Below are positions 33,690 to 42,312 of a stretch of DNA of 64,000 bases, in pieces. Positions within the stretch are counted from its first letter, which is position 1. Each line of letters begins with the position of its first letter. The notes below the pieces were generated by a model, which worked only from the letters and a program-made list of their open reading frames with translations, ran no database searches and was not told where the DNA came from. Source of the DNA: an uncultured Mycoplasmatota bacterium. GTDB taxonomy: Bacteria > Bacillota_I > Bacilli_A > RF39 > UBA660. Position numbers and translations under genes: made by a program. The stretch lies in NCBI GenBank assembly GCA_948470005.1, contig CAOKNI010000002.1:1-64000 (forward strand), given 5' to 3'.

Positions 33690-33752
33690 TTACTTATTTA
33701 TATTTAAGTATAGATAACTAAAAATTACCAATAATAATATCAGGTGAAGCCT

Positions 33753-35186
33753 ATGGAAAATAAGTTAATTAAAAGAATAGAAACCGAATTTTCAAAAAAT
33801 CCTGATTTAATTATTAAAAAAGTTAAATTATCTTTATTAGATACTGTATACATAGTCTATTTAGAAACAGTTAGTTCCAGTGATAAAGTAAATGACTATA
33901 TTCTAAAAAATCTCAGTTTTATAAGTAGCAATAAAAGTGGCAAAGTATCTAATTTAGATAGCATTTTACCAGGACCTAATACTAAAGAAATCAAAAAACA
34001 TGATGAAATAGAATATTACATTACTAACGGATTTACCGTTGTAATTAGAGGAAAAGTAATTTTAGCAATTGAAACCAAAGCAGATATTAATAGAAGTGTT
34101 TCCACACCTGATTCTGAGCCTGCTGTTAATGGTCCAAAGGATGCTTTTACGGAAAATTACCAAATTAATATGGGACTTGTTAAAAGACGAATTAAATCTA
34201 ATACCTTAAAAACAGATGAATTTACAATAGGCAGAAAAACTAAAACCAAAGTGGGAGTTCTTTATTTTTCGGATATTGCAGAAGAAGAATTAATTACAAG
34301 CATTAATAAAAAGATTGCCAAAATTGATATCGATGGTATTATTGATGCTAGTACCTTAGGCCATTTAATTAGTGATGAAGCTAAAGTTCATTTCCCTACA
34401 TTTCAACTAACAGAAAGACCAGATAATGTATCCCGTGCCCTACTAGAAGGAAAAATTGTAATTCTCATCGACACTAGTCCTTTTGCCATTATTTTACCAG
34501 CTTTTTTTATTGATTTTGTAAATCCCGGAGTTGATGCTTATAACAAAAGTAAGAATGTCAACTTTTTAAAAATTTTACGTTTCGTTTGTTATTTCTTATC
34601 AATGACAATGCCGGCAATATATATTGCGATAGTAAATTATAATCAAGAGACTATTCCTACTAATTTACTGGTGAGTTTTAGTATCCAACATGATGGTGTT
34701 CCTTTTCCAGCCATTATTGAAGCTTTTTTGATGCTTATAATATGTGAGATGTTAAGAGAAAGTGATATCAGATTTCCTAACTCTTATGGTAGTGCGATAT
34801 CAATACTCGGAGCTTTAGTCTTAGGAGAAGCAGCCGTATCCGCAGGTATTGTAAGCCCTATTATGATAATTGTTATATCTCTTACCTTTATGGCAAGTCT
34901 AATGTTTACCGAAGTAGAAGTAGTTAGTGCTTTAAGACACATGCGATTTATTTTTATTATTTTAGCTTCTTTTTATGGAATTCTAGGGATAGTTTTTGGC
35001 TTATTATATTTTCTAATTCGCATCAACGATGTCTATTCTTTTGGTAAACCTTACTTTTTCCCATTAATACCATTTGACAAAGTATACATATTTAAATCTG
35101 CTTTAAAAGGTGAAGTTAAAAAAGAAACCAAAAGAAGTGAAATGCTTACACATAAAAATAGAACAATGCAAGGAGAAAACTCATGA
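33753..35186 (+). CDS. gerAA: Spore germination receptor subunit A (GerA/GerKA)
   Basis: 477 residues from ATG 33753 (AGGTGA upstream; a GTG at 33744 lies in that site). The large N-terminal soluble domain (about 1-270) contains ILPGPNTKEI and the conserved RRIKSN; then TFQLTERPDNVSRALLEGKI and FINF-like membrane parts (from about residue 245), ending in a charged tail. In spores this subunit sits in the inner membrane with GerAB and GerAC as a germinant-gated channel. The three ger genes overlap by 4 nt each. Confidence 0.96.
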   Translation: MENKLIKRIETEFSKNPDLIIKKVKLSLLDTVYIVYLETVSSSDKVNDYILKNLSFISSNKSGKVSNLDSILPGPNTKEIKKHDEIEYYITNGFTVVIRGKVILAIETKADINRSVSTPDSEPAVNGPKDAFTENYQINMGLVKRRIKSNTLKTDEFTIGRKTKTKVGVLYFSDIAEEELITSINKKIAKIDIDGIIDASTLGHLISDEAKVHFPTFQLTERPDNVSRALLEGKIVILIDTSPFAIILPAFFIDFVNPGVDAYNKSKNVNFLKILRFVCYFLSMTMPAIYIAIVNYNQETIPTNLLVSFSIQHDGVPFPAIIEAFLMLIICEMLRESDIRFPNSYGSAISILGALVLGEAAVSAGIVSPIMIIVISLTFMASLMFTEVEVVSALRHMRFIFIILASFYGILGIVFGLLYFLIRINDVYSFGKPYFFPLIPFDKVYIFKSALKGEVKKETKRSEMLTHKNRTMQGENS

Positions 35187-36265
35187 AAAAATTATTAATA
35201 TTGCTTTTAATCCCCTTATTTTTAAGCGGATGCTACGATTATAACGAACTTAATGATTTAGCTATCATATCTGGGGTTGGCATTGATTATGTAAATGAAG
35301 AATATGTCGTAACTTTTGAAATTCTAAGTACTAAAAAAGAAGGTGATTCTTCTTCCGCCTCATCTAGCACCTATAATGTTACAGGACATGGTAAAACTAT
35401 CACTGAAGCCTTCGCCAATAATGGTAACTTTTCTGATAAAGTTCCTTACTATGACCACATAGAAGTTGTAATTATTAGTGAAGATATTGCGAAATATCAT
35501 TTAAAAAACATTAGCGAATATTTAATTCGTAGCTCCAAATTTCGTAACGAATTTTATCTTGCTATAACTTCTGAAAACACCGCCGAAGAAATAATTAAAG
35601 CTACAAGCACTGAAAAACCTATAGCTTCTACCTTTATTGCTGACATGTTAGAAAATAGCAATGACTCTAATAGTGTTGGATACTATGCTCCTTTTACCAA
35701 AACTCTCAAAAACATTTTAACTCCTGGCGAAGATGCTATCGCTTCTGTCTTTAAACTGGAAGATAAAAATATTGTCTTATCTGGTATGGGAGTTTTTAAA
35801 GATTTTGAGCTTAAATATATTTTTAATACTGAGGAAGCACCTATTATCAATCTCCTTAATAATTTTAAATCAAAAACGGTATTTTTTGAAAAAAGTTGCA
35901 GCGAAGATAAAAAAACAGTTGTGAGTATTTATGAAGCTAAAATCAAGATTGAACCGAGCGACCAAGAAGTAAAAATAACAGGTAAATTAAATGGTCGCAT
36001 TAATGAAGATAATTGCAATTATAATTTAAAAGAAGAAAAAGCTTATTTGGAATTAGAAAAAATATTTAAAAAAATTATCGAAAGTAAAATGGACGAAATC
36101 TTAAAAAAACTCCAGTTAGCTAATTCCAACATTTTATATATTGGTAAAAACTATTATAACAAATATCGCAAAAAAGATTTTTATTTATGGACAACACAGA
36201 AATTCACTTATGATTTAGATTTTAAAATTAATAAAAAAGGACTTATTTTTGAGGTGAAAGAATGA
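35183..36265 (+). CDS. gerAC: Spore germination receptor subunit C, lipoprotein (GerAC)
   Basis: 360 residues. Signal MKKLLILLLIPLFLSGCYDY gives a lipobox LSGC and the typical GerC start YNELNDLAIISGVGIDY. ILTPGEDAIASVFKL and a C-terminal LQLANSNILYIG region follow. The length is normal for Ger(x)C. It is lipid-anchored on the outer face of the spore inner membrane. It overlaps gerAA and gerAB by 4 nt (ATGA), with TGA as a true stop. Confidence 0.96.
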   Translation: MKKLLILLLIPLFLSGCYDYNELNDLAIISGVGIDYVNEEYVVTFEILSTKKEGDSSSASSSTYNVTGHGKTITEAFANNGNFSDKVPYYDHIEVVIISEDIAKYHLKNISEYLIRSSKFRNEFYLAITSENTAEEIIKATSTEKPIASTFIADMLENSNDSNSVGYYAPFTKTLKNILTPGEDAIASVFKLEDKNIVLSGMGVFKDFELKYIFNTEEAPIINLLNNFKSKTVFFEKSCSEDKKTVVSIYEAKIKIEPSDQEVKITGKLNGRINEDNCNYNLKEEKAYLELEKIFKKIIESKMDEILKKLQLANSNILYIGKNYYNKYRKKDFYLWTTQKFTYDLDFKINKKGLIFEVKE

Positions 36266-37290
36266 AATCAAATAATTCATACATCGCATATTTTTTAACG
36301 AGAAATTTATTTTTGGGTTTTGGTTTCTCACTTTTATTTGATAGATCAAGTAAAGACTCTTATATTGGCGCTTTACTAGGTATATTTTTAGGATTAGCTA
36401 TTATGTGGGCATATTCTTATATTATTAAAGAAAAAAAGAACAAAACATTGAAAGAAGTATTTAATAATCATAAAATAATAGGAATTATATCCCGAATATT
36501 ATTTCTTCTAATTAGTATCTTTATACTTGTTTACGTTCTTATAATCTATAAAATATTTATTGTAAGTTTCCTCTTAGTGAGCTCGCCAGAATTTTTTGTA
36601 ACCATTCCTTTTATTATTTTAGCTACATATGCAGCTTTTAAAGGAATGAAAGGACTTACTAGATTAGCTGGTTCTCTCTTACCTATTAGTATTATATTTT
36701 TTCTAATCATATTTTTAAGCTTATTAGGCTTATTTGAAACCACTAATTTCTTCCCTATTTTAACAACATCGCCTAAAAGTTTAATAAGTACTGCTATAAC
36801 TTTTGCTGGCATAAGCACTTTTCCAAATTTATTAACTCTTAATATCACTGGTGAATGTAAAAACTTAATCAAAACTTACCTTTTTGCTAGTATTTTATTA
36901 GTCCTAACAGCATTCTCTATTAATGGTGTTTTAGGCGAAGCATTGGTTAATATCTTTAGATTTCCCGAGTATATGGTTTTAAAACAAATTAAATTATTTA
37001 AATTTATTGAAAAAATGGAAAATGTATTATCTATTATTTGGATCATTGATTTATTTATTACTGCTAGTATGGCTATTTATTCAATTAAAGAAATGGTCCC
37101 TGAACGAAAAAATCATTATTCTAGTATTGCTATATTAATACTAATTGTTTATTTAATTGATAATGTATTTTCATTTAACTATGTAAATCAATTAAAAATA
37201 TATTATATTCTCCCTTATATATCTATAATCATTCCTCTTATTATGATTGGACTCATTTTATATTTAGTAAAAAAGCCAAAAAAAGTATAG
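36262..37290 (+). CDS. gerAB: Spore germination receptor subunit B, permease (GerAB)
   Basis: 342 residues with ten membrane segments of the APC/spore-permease family. KGMKGLTRLAGSLLPISI and the FRFPEYMVLKQI region fit GerAB. This subunit binds the germinant in known receptors. It is the last gene of the operon, with a terminator over its stop codon. The order A-C-B differs from the classical A-B-C order. Confidence 0.94.
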   Translation: MKSNNSYIAYFLTRNLFLGFGFSLLFDRSSKDSYIGALLGIFLGLAIMWAYSYIIKEKKNKTLKEVFNNHKIIGIISRILFLLISIFILVYVLIIYKIFIVSFLLVSSPEFFVTIPFIILATYAAFKGMKGLTRLAGSLLPISIIFFLIIFLSLLGLFETTNFFPILTTSPKSLISTAITFAGISTFPNLLTLNITGECKNLIKTYLFASILLVLTAFSINGVLGEALVNIFRFPEYMVLKQIKLFKFIEKMENVLSIIWIIDLFITASMAIYSIKEMVPERKNHYSSIAILILIVYLIDNVFSFNYVNQLKIYYILPYISIIIPLIMIGLILYLVKKPKKV

Positions 37291-37318
37291 ATTACTTACA
37301 ATCTATATTTCTTTTTTT
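37286..37318. terminator. Terminator between the ger operon and the convergent PD-(D/E)XK gene
   Basis: Arms TATAGATT/AATCTATA (37286-37293, 37300-37307), 6-nt loop, T-rich on the plus side and A-rich upstream, so it can work in both directions. Confidence 0.85.
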
Positions 37319-38157
37319 AATTTGTTAATTTCTGCTTTAGATAAGCCTGTAATCTCTTTAATTAAATTTATTTTAATACCCTTTTTTAGCATACTCTTTG
37401 CTGTTTCTCTGGTGTTTTTTTCTATTGCTTCTTCGGCCGCTTCAAAAGCATGAGTTTCAACTATATCATTAAAACCATGGTCAAAGTTTTCTGTGCAATA
37501 TCTTTTTAAAAATTCTACTGATTGTTCCATTACTCGTACTCCTTTCGCAAAATTCGCCATTTCCTTAAAACTTTTGGCATTTATTATTTTTAGCCATTTA
37601 ATAAATCTCTCTTTACTCTTATTATAATTTACATTATTGCATAAATCAAGTCTTATTAAGACTAATTCTATCTCACCATTATCAATTATTTGCAAGTTAT
37701 CTTTATTAATGGTTAAATACCTATTTATAATTCTTTCGTTACATAAACGAAAATTACCAGTCATAAGATTTAAACAGGTTACTTTTTTATTATTTTCATA
37801 ATCCCTTTGCCCTCTTTTAATTTGGTTAGAATAAGTGCGACAAGCATAACTATAACTTTTAGCATATTCTCTTTTACCAAAATAAGTATAAGCTTCTAGT
37901 ATTACTATCTCACCATCTTCCATGGTTACTAGTATATCCGCATAATACCATTTTAATTTATCTTTATCTGGTATTATATTATGTTGCAAAGATATATTTG
38001 TAATACTACAAGTTTTATTTATACCTCGAAATTTATAATAAGAATTAATAAAGTCTATTAAAGCTTCTTCATTTTTAAAAAAAGGTTTAAAATATTTATC
38101 TTGTAAAATACCTTTAAAATCATTTTCTATTTCAGTTATGATGATTTTCACCTCCAT
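37303..38157 (-). CDS. PD-(D/E)XK nuclease-family (Rpn/transposase-like) protein, second copy
   Basis: 284 residues. Core ADILVTMEDGEIVILEAYTY (about 73-92) with D and E at the PD-(D/E)XK positions but no Lys or Gln after the E (EAY). The C-terminal tail LKKGIKINLIKEITGLSKAEI matches that of the protein at 8433-9305, so the two share a module. The start is unsure: GGAGGTG follows the ATG at 38157 instead of preceding it, so a non-ATG start a few codons later is possible. Confidence 0.78.
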   Translation of the reverse strand: MEVKIIITEIENDFKGILQDKYFKPFFKNEEALIDFINSYYKFRGINKTCSITNISLQHNIIPDKDKLKWYYADILVTMEDGEIVILEAYTYFGKREYAKSYSYACRTYSNQIKRGQRDYENNKKVTCLNLMTGNFRLCNERIINRYLTINKDNLQIIDNGEIELVLIRLDLCNNVNYNKSKERFIKWLKIINAKSFKEMANFAKGVRVMEQSVEFLKRYCTENFDHGFNDIVETHAFEAAEEAIEKNTRETAKSMLKKGIKINLIKEITGLSKAEINKLKKEI

Positions 38158-38218
38158 TTCTCACTGAATAGAGGCTATAATAACATAGTATGTGTGCGAT
38201 ATTTGTCGAAGCGTGGAA

Positions 38219-38812
38219 CTAATTTAAATAATTATCAATAATATAATAAACACCGTTATAAATATATTTATCTTTTTTATTTAAAGCATATAAAAACACT
38301 TCAATCTTAAGTTTCTTTAAACTATCTACCATATGAGTACTAGCTACATCATATAAAATACCCATAAAATCATAGTTATAAGTACTTGTACTATTTAAAA
38401 CATAATTTAATACTCCTACCTTAAAGGAAACATCTTTAAACTTTCTAATAACACTATTAAAGAAACTCATAACATAAATATTTCTATTTTTATATTTATT
38501 TAAAAGTTTAGTAAACTTTGCTATATCAATATTTATATCTTTTATTTCAATTAAAATAATTTTATCAGTTTCTAGTTTTAAAACATCTTCAAGTTTTATT
38601 AATCCTTTTTTCTTTAGTTCTTTATAATCAGTTTTCCAAATAAACTTTCCCTCAACTAATGGGTTATGATGCACCACAAAATAACCATCACGACTAGTAT
38701 AAACATCAAGTTCAAAACCAGCATACTTAGGTGACTTTATCGCCTCATTAAAAGCTTCAAGTGTATTTTCTTTAATAATCTTGGTAACTAACCCTCGATG
38801 TGCAATAAACAT
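38219..38812 (-). CDS. Glycerophosphodiester phosphodiesterase-like protein (short)
   Basis: 197 residues. IAHRG (3-7), ENTLEAF (15-21), FELDVYTSRDGYFVVHH (33-49) and LIEIK (89-93) are the GDPD metal and phosphate motifs (His, Arg, Glu, Asp, His, Glu). It hydrolyses glycerophosphodiesters to glycerol-3-phosphate. It is shorter than the usual 230-250 residues, mainly after the EIK strand, where the last barrel strands look condensed. It stands alone after GGTGG. Confidence 0.88.
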   Translation of the reverse strand: MFIAHRGLVTKIIKENTLEAFNEAIKSPKYAGFELDVYTSRDGYFVVHHNPLVEGKFIWKTDYKELKKKGLIKLEDVLKLETDKIILIEIKDINIDIAKFTKLLNKYKNRNIYVMSFFNSVIRKFKDVSFKVGVLNYVLNSTSTYNYDFMGILYDVASTHMVDSLKKLKIEVFLYALNKKDKYIYNGVYYIIDNYLN

Positions 38813-38859
38813 ATAACCACCAATAAAAAATTATGTTTTATACCAATAGAAAATGCTAA

Positions 38860-38908
38860 ACAAAAAACATTAACTAATACTTTTATCAAGTTAATATAGT
38901 TAATGTTT
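38860..38908 (-). terminator. Terminator of the surface protein gene
   Basis: Arms of 12 bp AAACATTAACTA/TAGTTAATGTTT (38865-38876, 38897-38908) with a 20-nt loop, followed by TTTTTTG on the minus strand. Confidence 0.7.
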
Positions 38909-38914
38909 AAAAAG

Positions 38915-40585
38915 CTATTCAGTTCCAACTACTATGAATGGGTCTTCGCCAGTACCCGAACCTGTAAGTTCAACATCAGCACGGAGATTTATGACAGGAC
39001 GAGCATTGTTTCCGCCTGTCGTACTACTAACAGAGCCTCCTGTTGCCAAAGCAAATCCAAAACTACCCAATCTATTATAATGAGTATCATAGCAATCACT
39101 ACTGATAACATCAGCATGATTATTATAACGGCCGGGAGTCATAGTCCAATATCTTTTAGAATTGTACAAATAATAACTCTCATTGGTCTTGTCTACTACA
39201 GCTCCAGCCATAACCATTTCATCTGCTGTTATTAATCCTATTGGCTTATCCATTGCCTTATTTCCTCTTGTCGCTCCTTTTGTTGTATATAAATCATTAC
39301 TATTTGTACATCCTAAATTTGGTGTTTTATTTTCTATTAATCTTACATATGCTCCATAATATGTTGTAGTTGTTCCTATTCCTCCAGTATTATTTATTTC
39401 TGTTTTGCTTGTACTTCTTGATCTAGCTCCACAAAATCCGGCGTTGATGTCTATTTTATTTGCATAATTTGCTAAATTATTTATATACCATGTTTCAAGT
39501 GCTGTCATTATTGTGCTTTTATTAGTGTTAGTATGCGTTGTTTCATACGTTGTTGAACCTTCTGTACCATACATGAAACCTACATATGCATTATCATCCT
39601 TGCTTAAATTGAACTTTGTACTTGCTACTGCTATACTATCACTTGTACTTGCTCCGTTCGCATGATATTCTGTTCCGTCATAAATAATACGAATTGTTCC
39701 ATCACCATTGATGCGAATGATTCTCCACCAAAAGCCAGCAAACTTAAGGTAATTATTTTCTACATCTCCTCTATAGTAATAACTAACTCCATCATTATCT
39801 TGTGTTTTGTATACTCCTACTGTTACTTCATCACATCCACTACTGCAACTAGTTTTACTAAAGTTTGGAGTTCCAGTATTTACTGCTATCCCGGCTAATA
39901 TTATATCACCTGCTGTATCATTCTCTGTTGTTATTGTTGTTGTACTAACTTCTGATTCATTTCCGGCCGCATCTACTGCTTTTACTTTGATTGTATAACT
40001 TGTTCCTTTAGTTAAACCATTAAATGTATGTATATTTGTTGTTTCTTCTGTGTATGTTCCATTGTTTATACTATAGTAGTATTTTGTCACTCCTTCATTA
40101 TCTGTTGCTGTTACTTTAACCGTTATACTCGTCTTTGTTACCTCTGTTGCTTCCACCTTACTTATTACTGGTTTTTCTATATCTCTTATTTTATCAAAAT
40201 ATAAATAGCATCTTGTTTTTTCGGTTATTGGTACTATGGATATTGTTTTTGTATCCATATTATAATTTACTGTAATAGTTTCATTCTTCTCAAAACTATT
40301 ATCTTTTAATGTAGCACAATAACTCTCATTACTAAAAGTATAACCACTACTTGGTATAGTATTTACTTTGTCATATTCTCCACTATCGTTTTCTTGGTAT
40401 ATTGCTATCATATTTAAATCAGGTACGGTATAATTTATTGTTCCATTTGCTAGTGGTATACTCTGTGTTAGTTTATATTTAGCAAAAGACCTCGCAAATA
40501 TTAATACTGATATTATGGATATAACTGCAATAACTCCTATTGCTATTTTTTTCTTATTATCTTTCTTTAATGTTTCAAACTTCAT
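38915..40585 (-). CDS. Anchored surface protein with fibronectin-III-like domain and DUF6273-like C-terminus
   Basis: 556 residues from ATG 40585 (TTGGAGG upstream). N-terminal anchor (about 14-30), a first beta domain (about 40-125), a fibronectin-type-III-like domain (about 130-218, with NEGVTKYYYSINNG and AVDAAGNESEV), then a Thr/Ser/Asn-rich globular domain with four or more Cys and the end YWTMTPGRYNNHA ... ARPVINLRADVELTGSGTG, as in DUF6273-type surface proteins. It is probably displayed outside; a ligand is not known. It has a strong promoter and faces a tandem-HTH regulator gene. Confidence 0.8.
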   Translation of the reverse strand: MKFETLKKDNKKKIAIGVIAVISIISVLIFARSFAKYKLTQSIPLANGTINYTVPDLNMIAIYQENDSGEYDKVNTIPSSGYTFSNESYCATLKDNSFEKNETITVNYNMDTKTISIVPITEKTRCYLYFDKIRDIEKPVISKVEATEVTKTSITVKVTATDNEGVTKYYYSINNGTYTEETTNIHTFNGLTKGTSYTIKVKAVDAAGNESEVSTTTITTENDTAGDIILAGIAVNTGTPNFSKTSCSSGCDEVTVGVYKTQDNDGVSYYYRGDVENNYLKFAGFWWRIIRINGDGTIRIIYDGTEYHANGASTSDSIAVASTKFNLSKDDNAYVGFMYGTEGSTTYETTHTNTNKSTIMTALETWYINNLANYANKIDINAGFCGARSRSTSKTEINNTGGIGTTTTYYGAYVRLIENKTPNLGCTNSNDLYTTKGATRGNKAMDKPIGLITADEMVMAGAVVDKTNESYYLYNSKRYWTMTPGRYNNHADVISSDCYDTHYNRLGSFGFALATGGSVSSTTGGNNARPVINLRADVELTGSGTGEDPFIVVGTE

Positions 40586-40644
40586 TATACTTACCTCCAA
40601 TATATGCTAGCCAATCATATTAGAATTTTCTAGCTTATATTGAA

Positions 40645-40673
40645 ATTATAATATCTCATATATCAAAAGTCAA
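40645..40673 (-). promoter_or_regulatory. Promoter of the surface protein gene
   Basis: TTGACT (40668-40673), 17-nt spacer, TATAAT (40645-40650). Confidence 0.85.
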
Positions 40674-40746
40674 GAAAAATATTTCTATTCACGACAAATA
40701 ATTTTTCAAATTTAATATTAATGAGAGAATTAATTAGGTGAAAATT

Positions 40747-41175
40747 ATGTTTAATAATACAAATATTAAGAAAATACGCGAAAGTCTAGGAAAAACACAA
40801 GAAGAAACAGCACAGCTTTTAGAAATTAGTCGAAGTAGTTATGCCATGTGGGAAACTAATAATGACATAATTCCTATCAAAAGACTTATAGATTTTTGTG
40901 AAACATTTAATATATCTTTAGATTATGCTTTAGGAATTACTGAAGAAAAAAATGAAATTAAAAACAAAGTTAGAAAAGAAAAAGCAGCATCTAGATTAAA
41001 AGAATTTCGAAAAGCGAATAAAATAACGCAAAAAAAGCTAGCTCAAGAATTAAATACTACTCAAGCAGTAATTGCGAATTATGAAAGAGGAAGAAACTTA
41101 ATAGCTACCCCCTTTCTTTATACCATCTGTAAAAAATATAATGTCTCCGCCGACTACTTACTTGGAAGAATATAA
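40747..41175 (+). CDS. Regulator with two tandem XRE-type HTH domains
   Basis: 142 residues from ATG 40747 (AGGTGA upstream; the GTG at 40738 overlaps it). First HTH about 4-60 (LGKTQEETAQLLEISRSSYAMWE, ending SLDYALG), second about 78-140 (NKITQKKLAQELNTTQAVIANYERG, ending SADYLLG). Two full HTH domains in one short chain are uncommon; a paralogue is at 48450-48908. It is divergent from the surface protein gene, which it may control. Confidence 0.87.
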   Translation: MFNNTNIKKIRESLGKTQEETAQLLEISRSSYAMWETNNDIIPIKRLIDFCETFNISLDYALGITEEKNEIKNKVRKEKAASRLKEFRKANKITQKKLAQELNTTQAVIANYERGRNLIATPFLYTICKKYNVSADYLLGRI

Positions 41176-41205
41176 AAAGGTTACGAATTTCTGTAACCTT
41201 TTTTA
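41175..41205. terminator. Bidirectional terminator between the tandem-HTH gene and the phosphoketolase operon
   Basis: Arms GGTTAC/GTAACC (41179-41184, 41193-41198), extended by A-T pairs, with a T-run on one side and an A-run on the other. Confidence 0.85.
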
Positions 41206-42312
41206 AACATCTAATCTTAAAACTATATCACTTTCCGGATAAGTAACACATGGATGGATATAGCTATTATCAAGTTCTGTTTTCTTAAGACTTGCTCCTA
41301 CCATTTTTATTTTACCTTCGAGTAATATACTTCTGCAAAAGCCACATGTTCCCACACGACAAGCTGATGGAGCTTTTATGCCAGCTTTCTCCATTGCATC
41401 AAGTAGTGTTTCTGTACTCTTACATGTAGTTAAGATAAAATCATTTTTTAAAATAACTTTTAATTCATAACTTTCTTCTACAAGCGGAGTATAATCTCTT
41501 TTAAATGCTTCATAATGTACACATTTTTTAGGAATATTAAACTCCCTCAAAATATTATTCATACTTTTATATAGTTCTTTAGGTCCACACATAAATATAG
41601 TGTTAAATTCTTTTAGATATGGCTCTAGCATTTCTTTAGTAATATGTCCACATAAATAATTTTCATTTTCTTCTCTTGTAAGAGTTATTACAAACTTAAC
41701 ATTTTTATTTATTTCCATTATTTCTTTTTTGAAAATAATATCTTGTTCTGTTTTAACACTATAAAAAACTGTTAAGTTGCAAGGCTCTATTCCTTCGATA
41801 ACAGCATGAGCAAGCGAGATAAATGGTGTAATTCCACTTCCCCCAGCAATGGCAATAACATTTTCTTCATCCCGGATATAATTATAAGTAAATTCGCCCA
41901 TTGGTTTTGTTATTGTAAGTTTATCGCCCACTTTTAACTCATCAACTAAATATTTGCTAATATGACCATTATCTTCTTTCTTTACCGTTATCCGGTACAT
42001 ATTTTTAACTCCTGGTGAAGAAGAAATAGTATAAGCTCTAGTTGTATATTCGTTATTATTATCAATAATAATACTTATATACTCTCCTGCTTTAAATGGT
42101 GCAAGATTGTAAGTTTCTACTTTTTCATCCGGTACTAAAATAAAACTTTTAACTGTTGGTGTCTCTTCTATTATTTCTTTTACTACTACGTGTTGAAGTC
42201 CCGAAAATTTTTCTATTTCCTTCTCAATATGTGTCTTGGCAAGTCCTTTTCCACTATAACCACTAATAATACTTTCACGCTCTTTTTTCAAAAGCTCTAT
42301 TTTATTTTCCAT
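41203..42312 (-). CDS. Flavin/2Fe-2S reductase (ferredoxin-NADP reductase-like)
   Basis: 369 residues. An N-terminal extension of about 38 residues precedes the FAD domain (RAYTISSSPG, about 92-101), the NAD(P) domain (GGSGITPFISLA near 156-167, MCGPKELY near 244) and a C-terminal plant-type 2Fe-2S domain (CRVGTCGFC plus a later HPC). This order is that of NADH oxidoreductases such as Hcr or phenol hydroxylase reductase. It overlaps the flavoprotein gene by 11 nt and is the last gene of the phosphoketolase operon; it probably feeds electrons to that flavoprotein. Confidence 0.92.
   Translation of the reverse strand: MENKIELLKKERESIISGYSGKGLAKTHIEKEIEKFSGLQHVVVKEIIEETPTVKSFILVPDEKVETYNLAPFKAGEYISIIIDNNNEYTTRAYTISSSPGVKNMYRITVKKEDNGHISKYLVDELKVGDKLTITKPMGEFTYNYIRDEENVIAIAGGSGITPFISLAHAVIEGIEPCNLTVFYSVKTEQDIIFKKEIMEINKNVKFVITLTREENENYLCGHITKEMLEPYLKEFNTIFMCGPKELYKSMNNILREFNIPKKCVHYEAFKRDYTPLVEESYELKVILKNDFILTTCKSTETLLDAMEKAGIKAPSACRVGTCGFCRSILLEGKIKMVGASLKKTELDNSYIHPCVTYPESDIVLRLDV

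Noticed and set aside
38903..39235. Plus-strand frame of 110 codons opposite the surface protein gene
   Set aside because: No ribosome binding site; the opposite strand has a clear domain structure.
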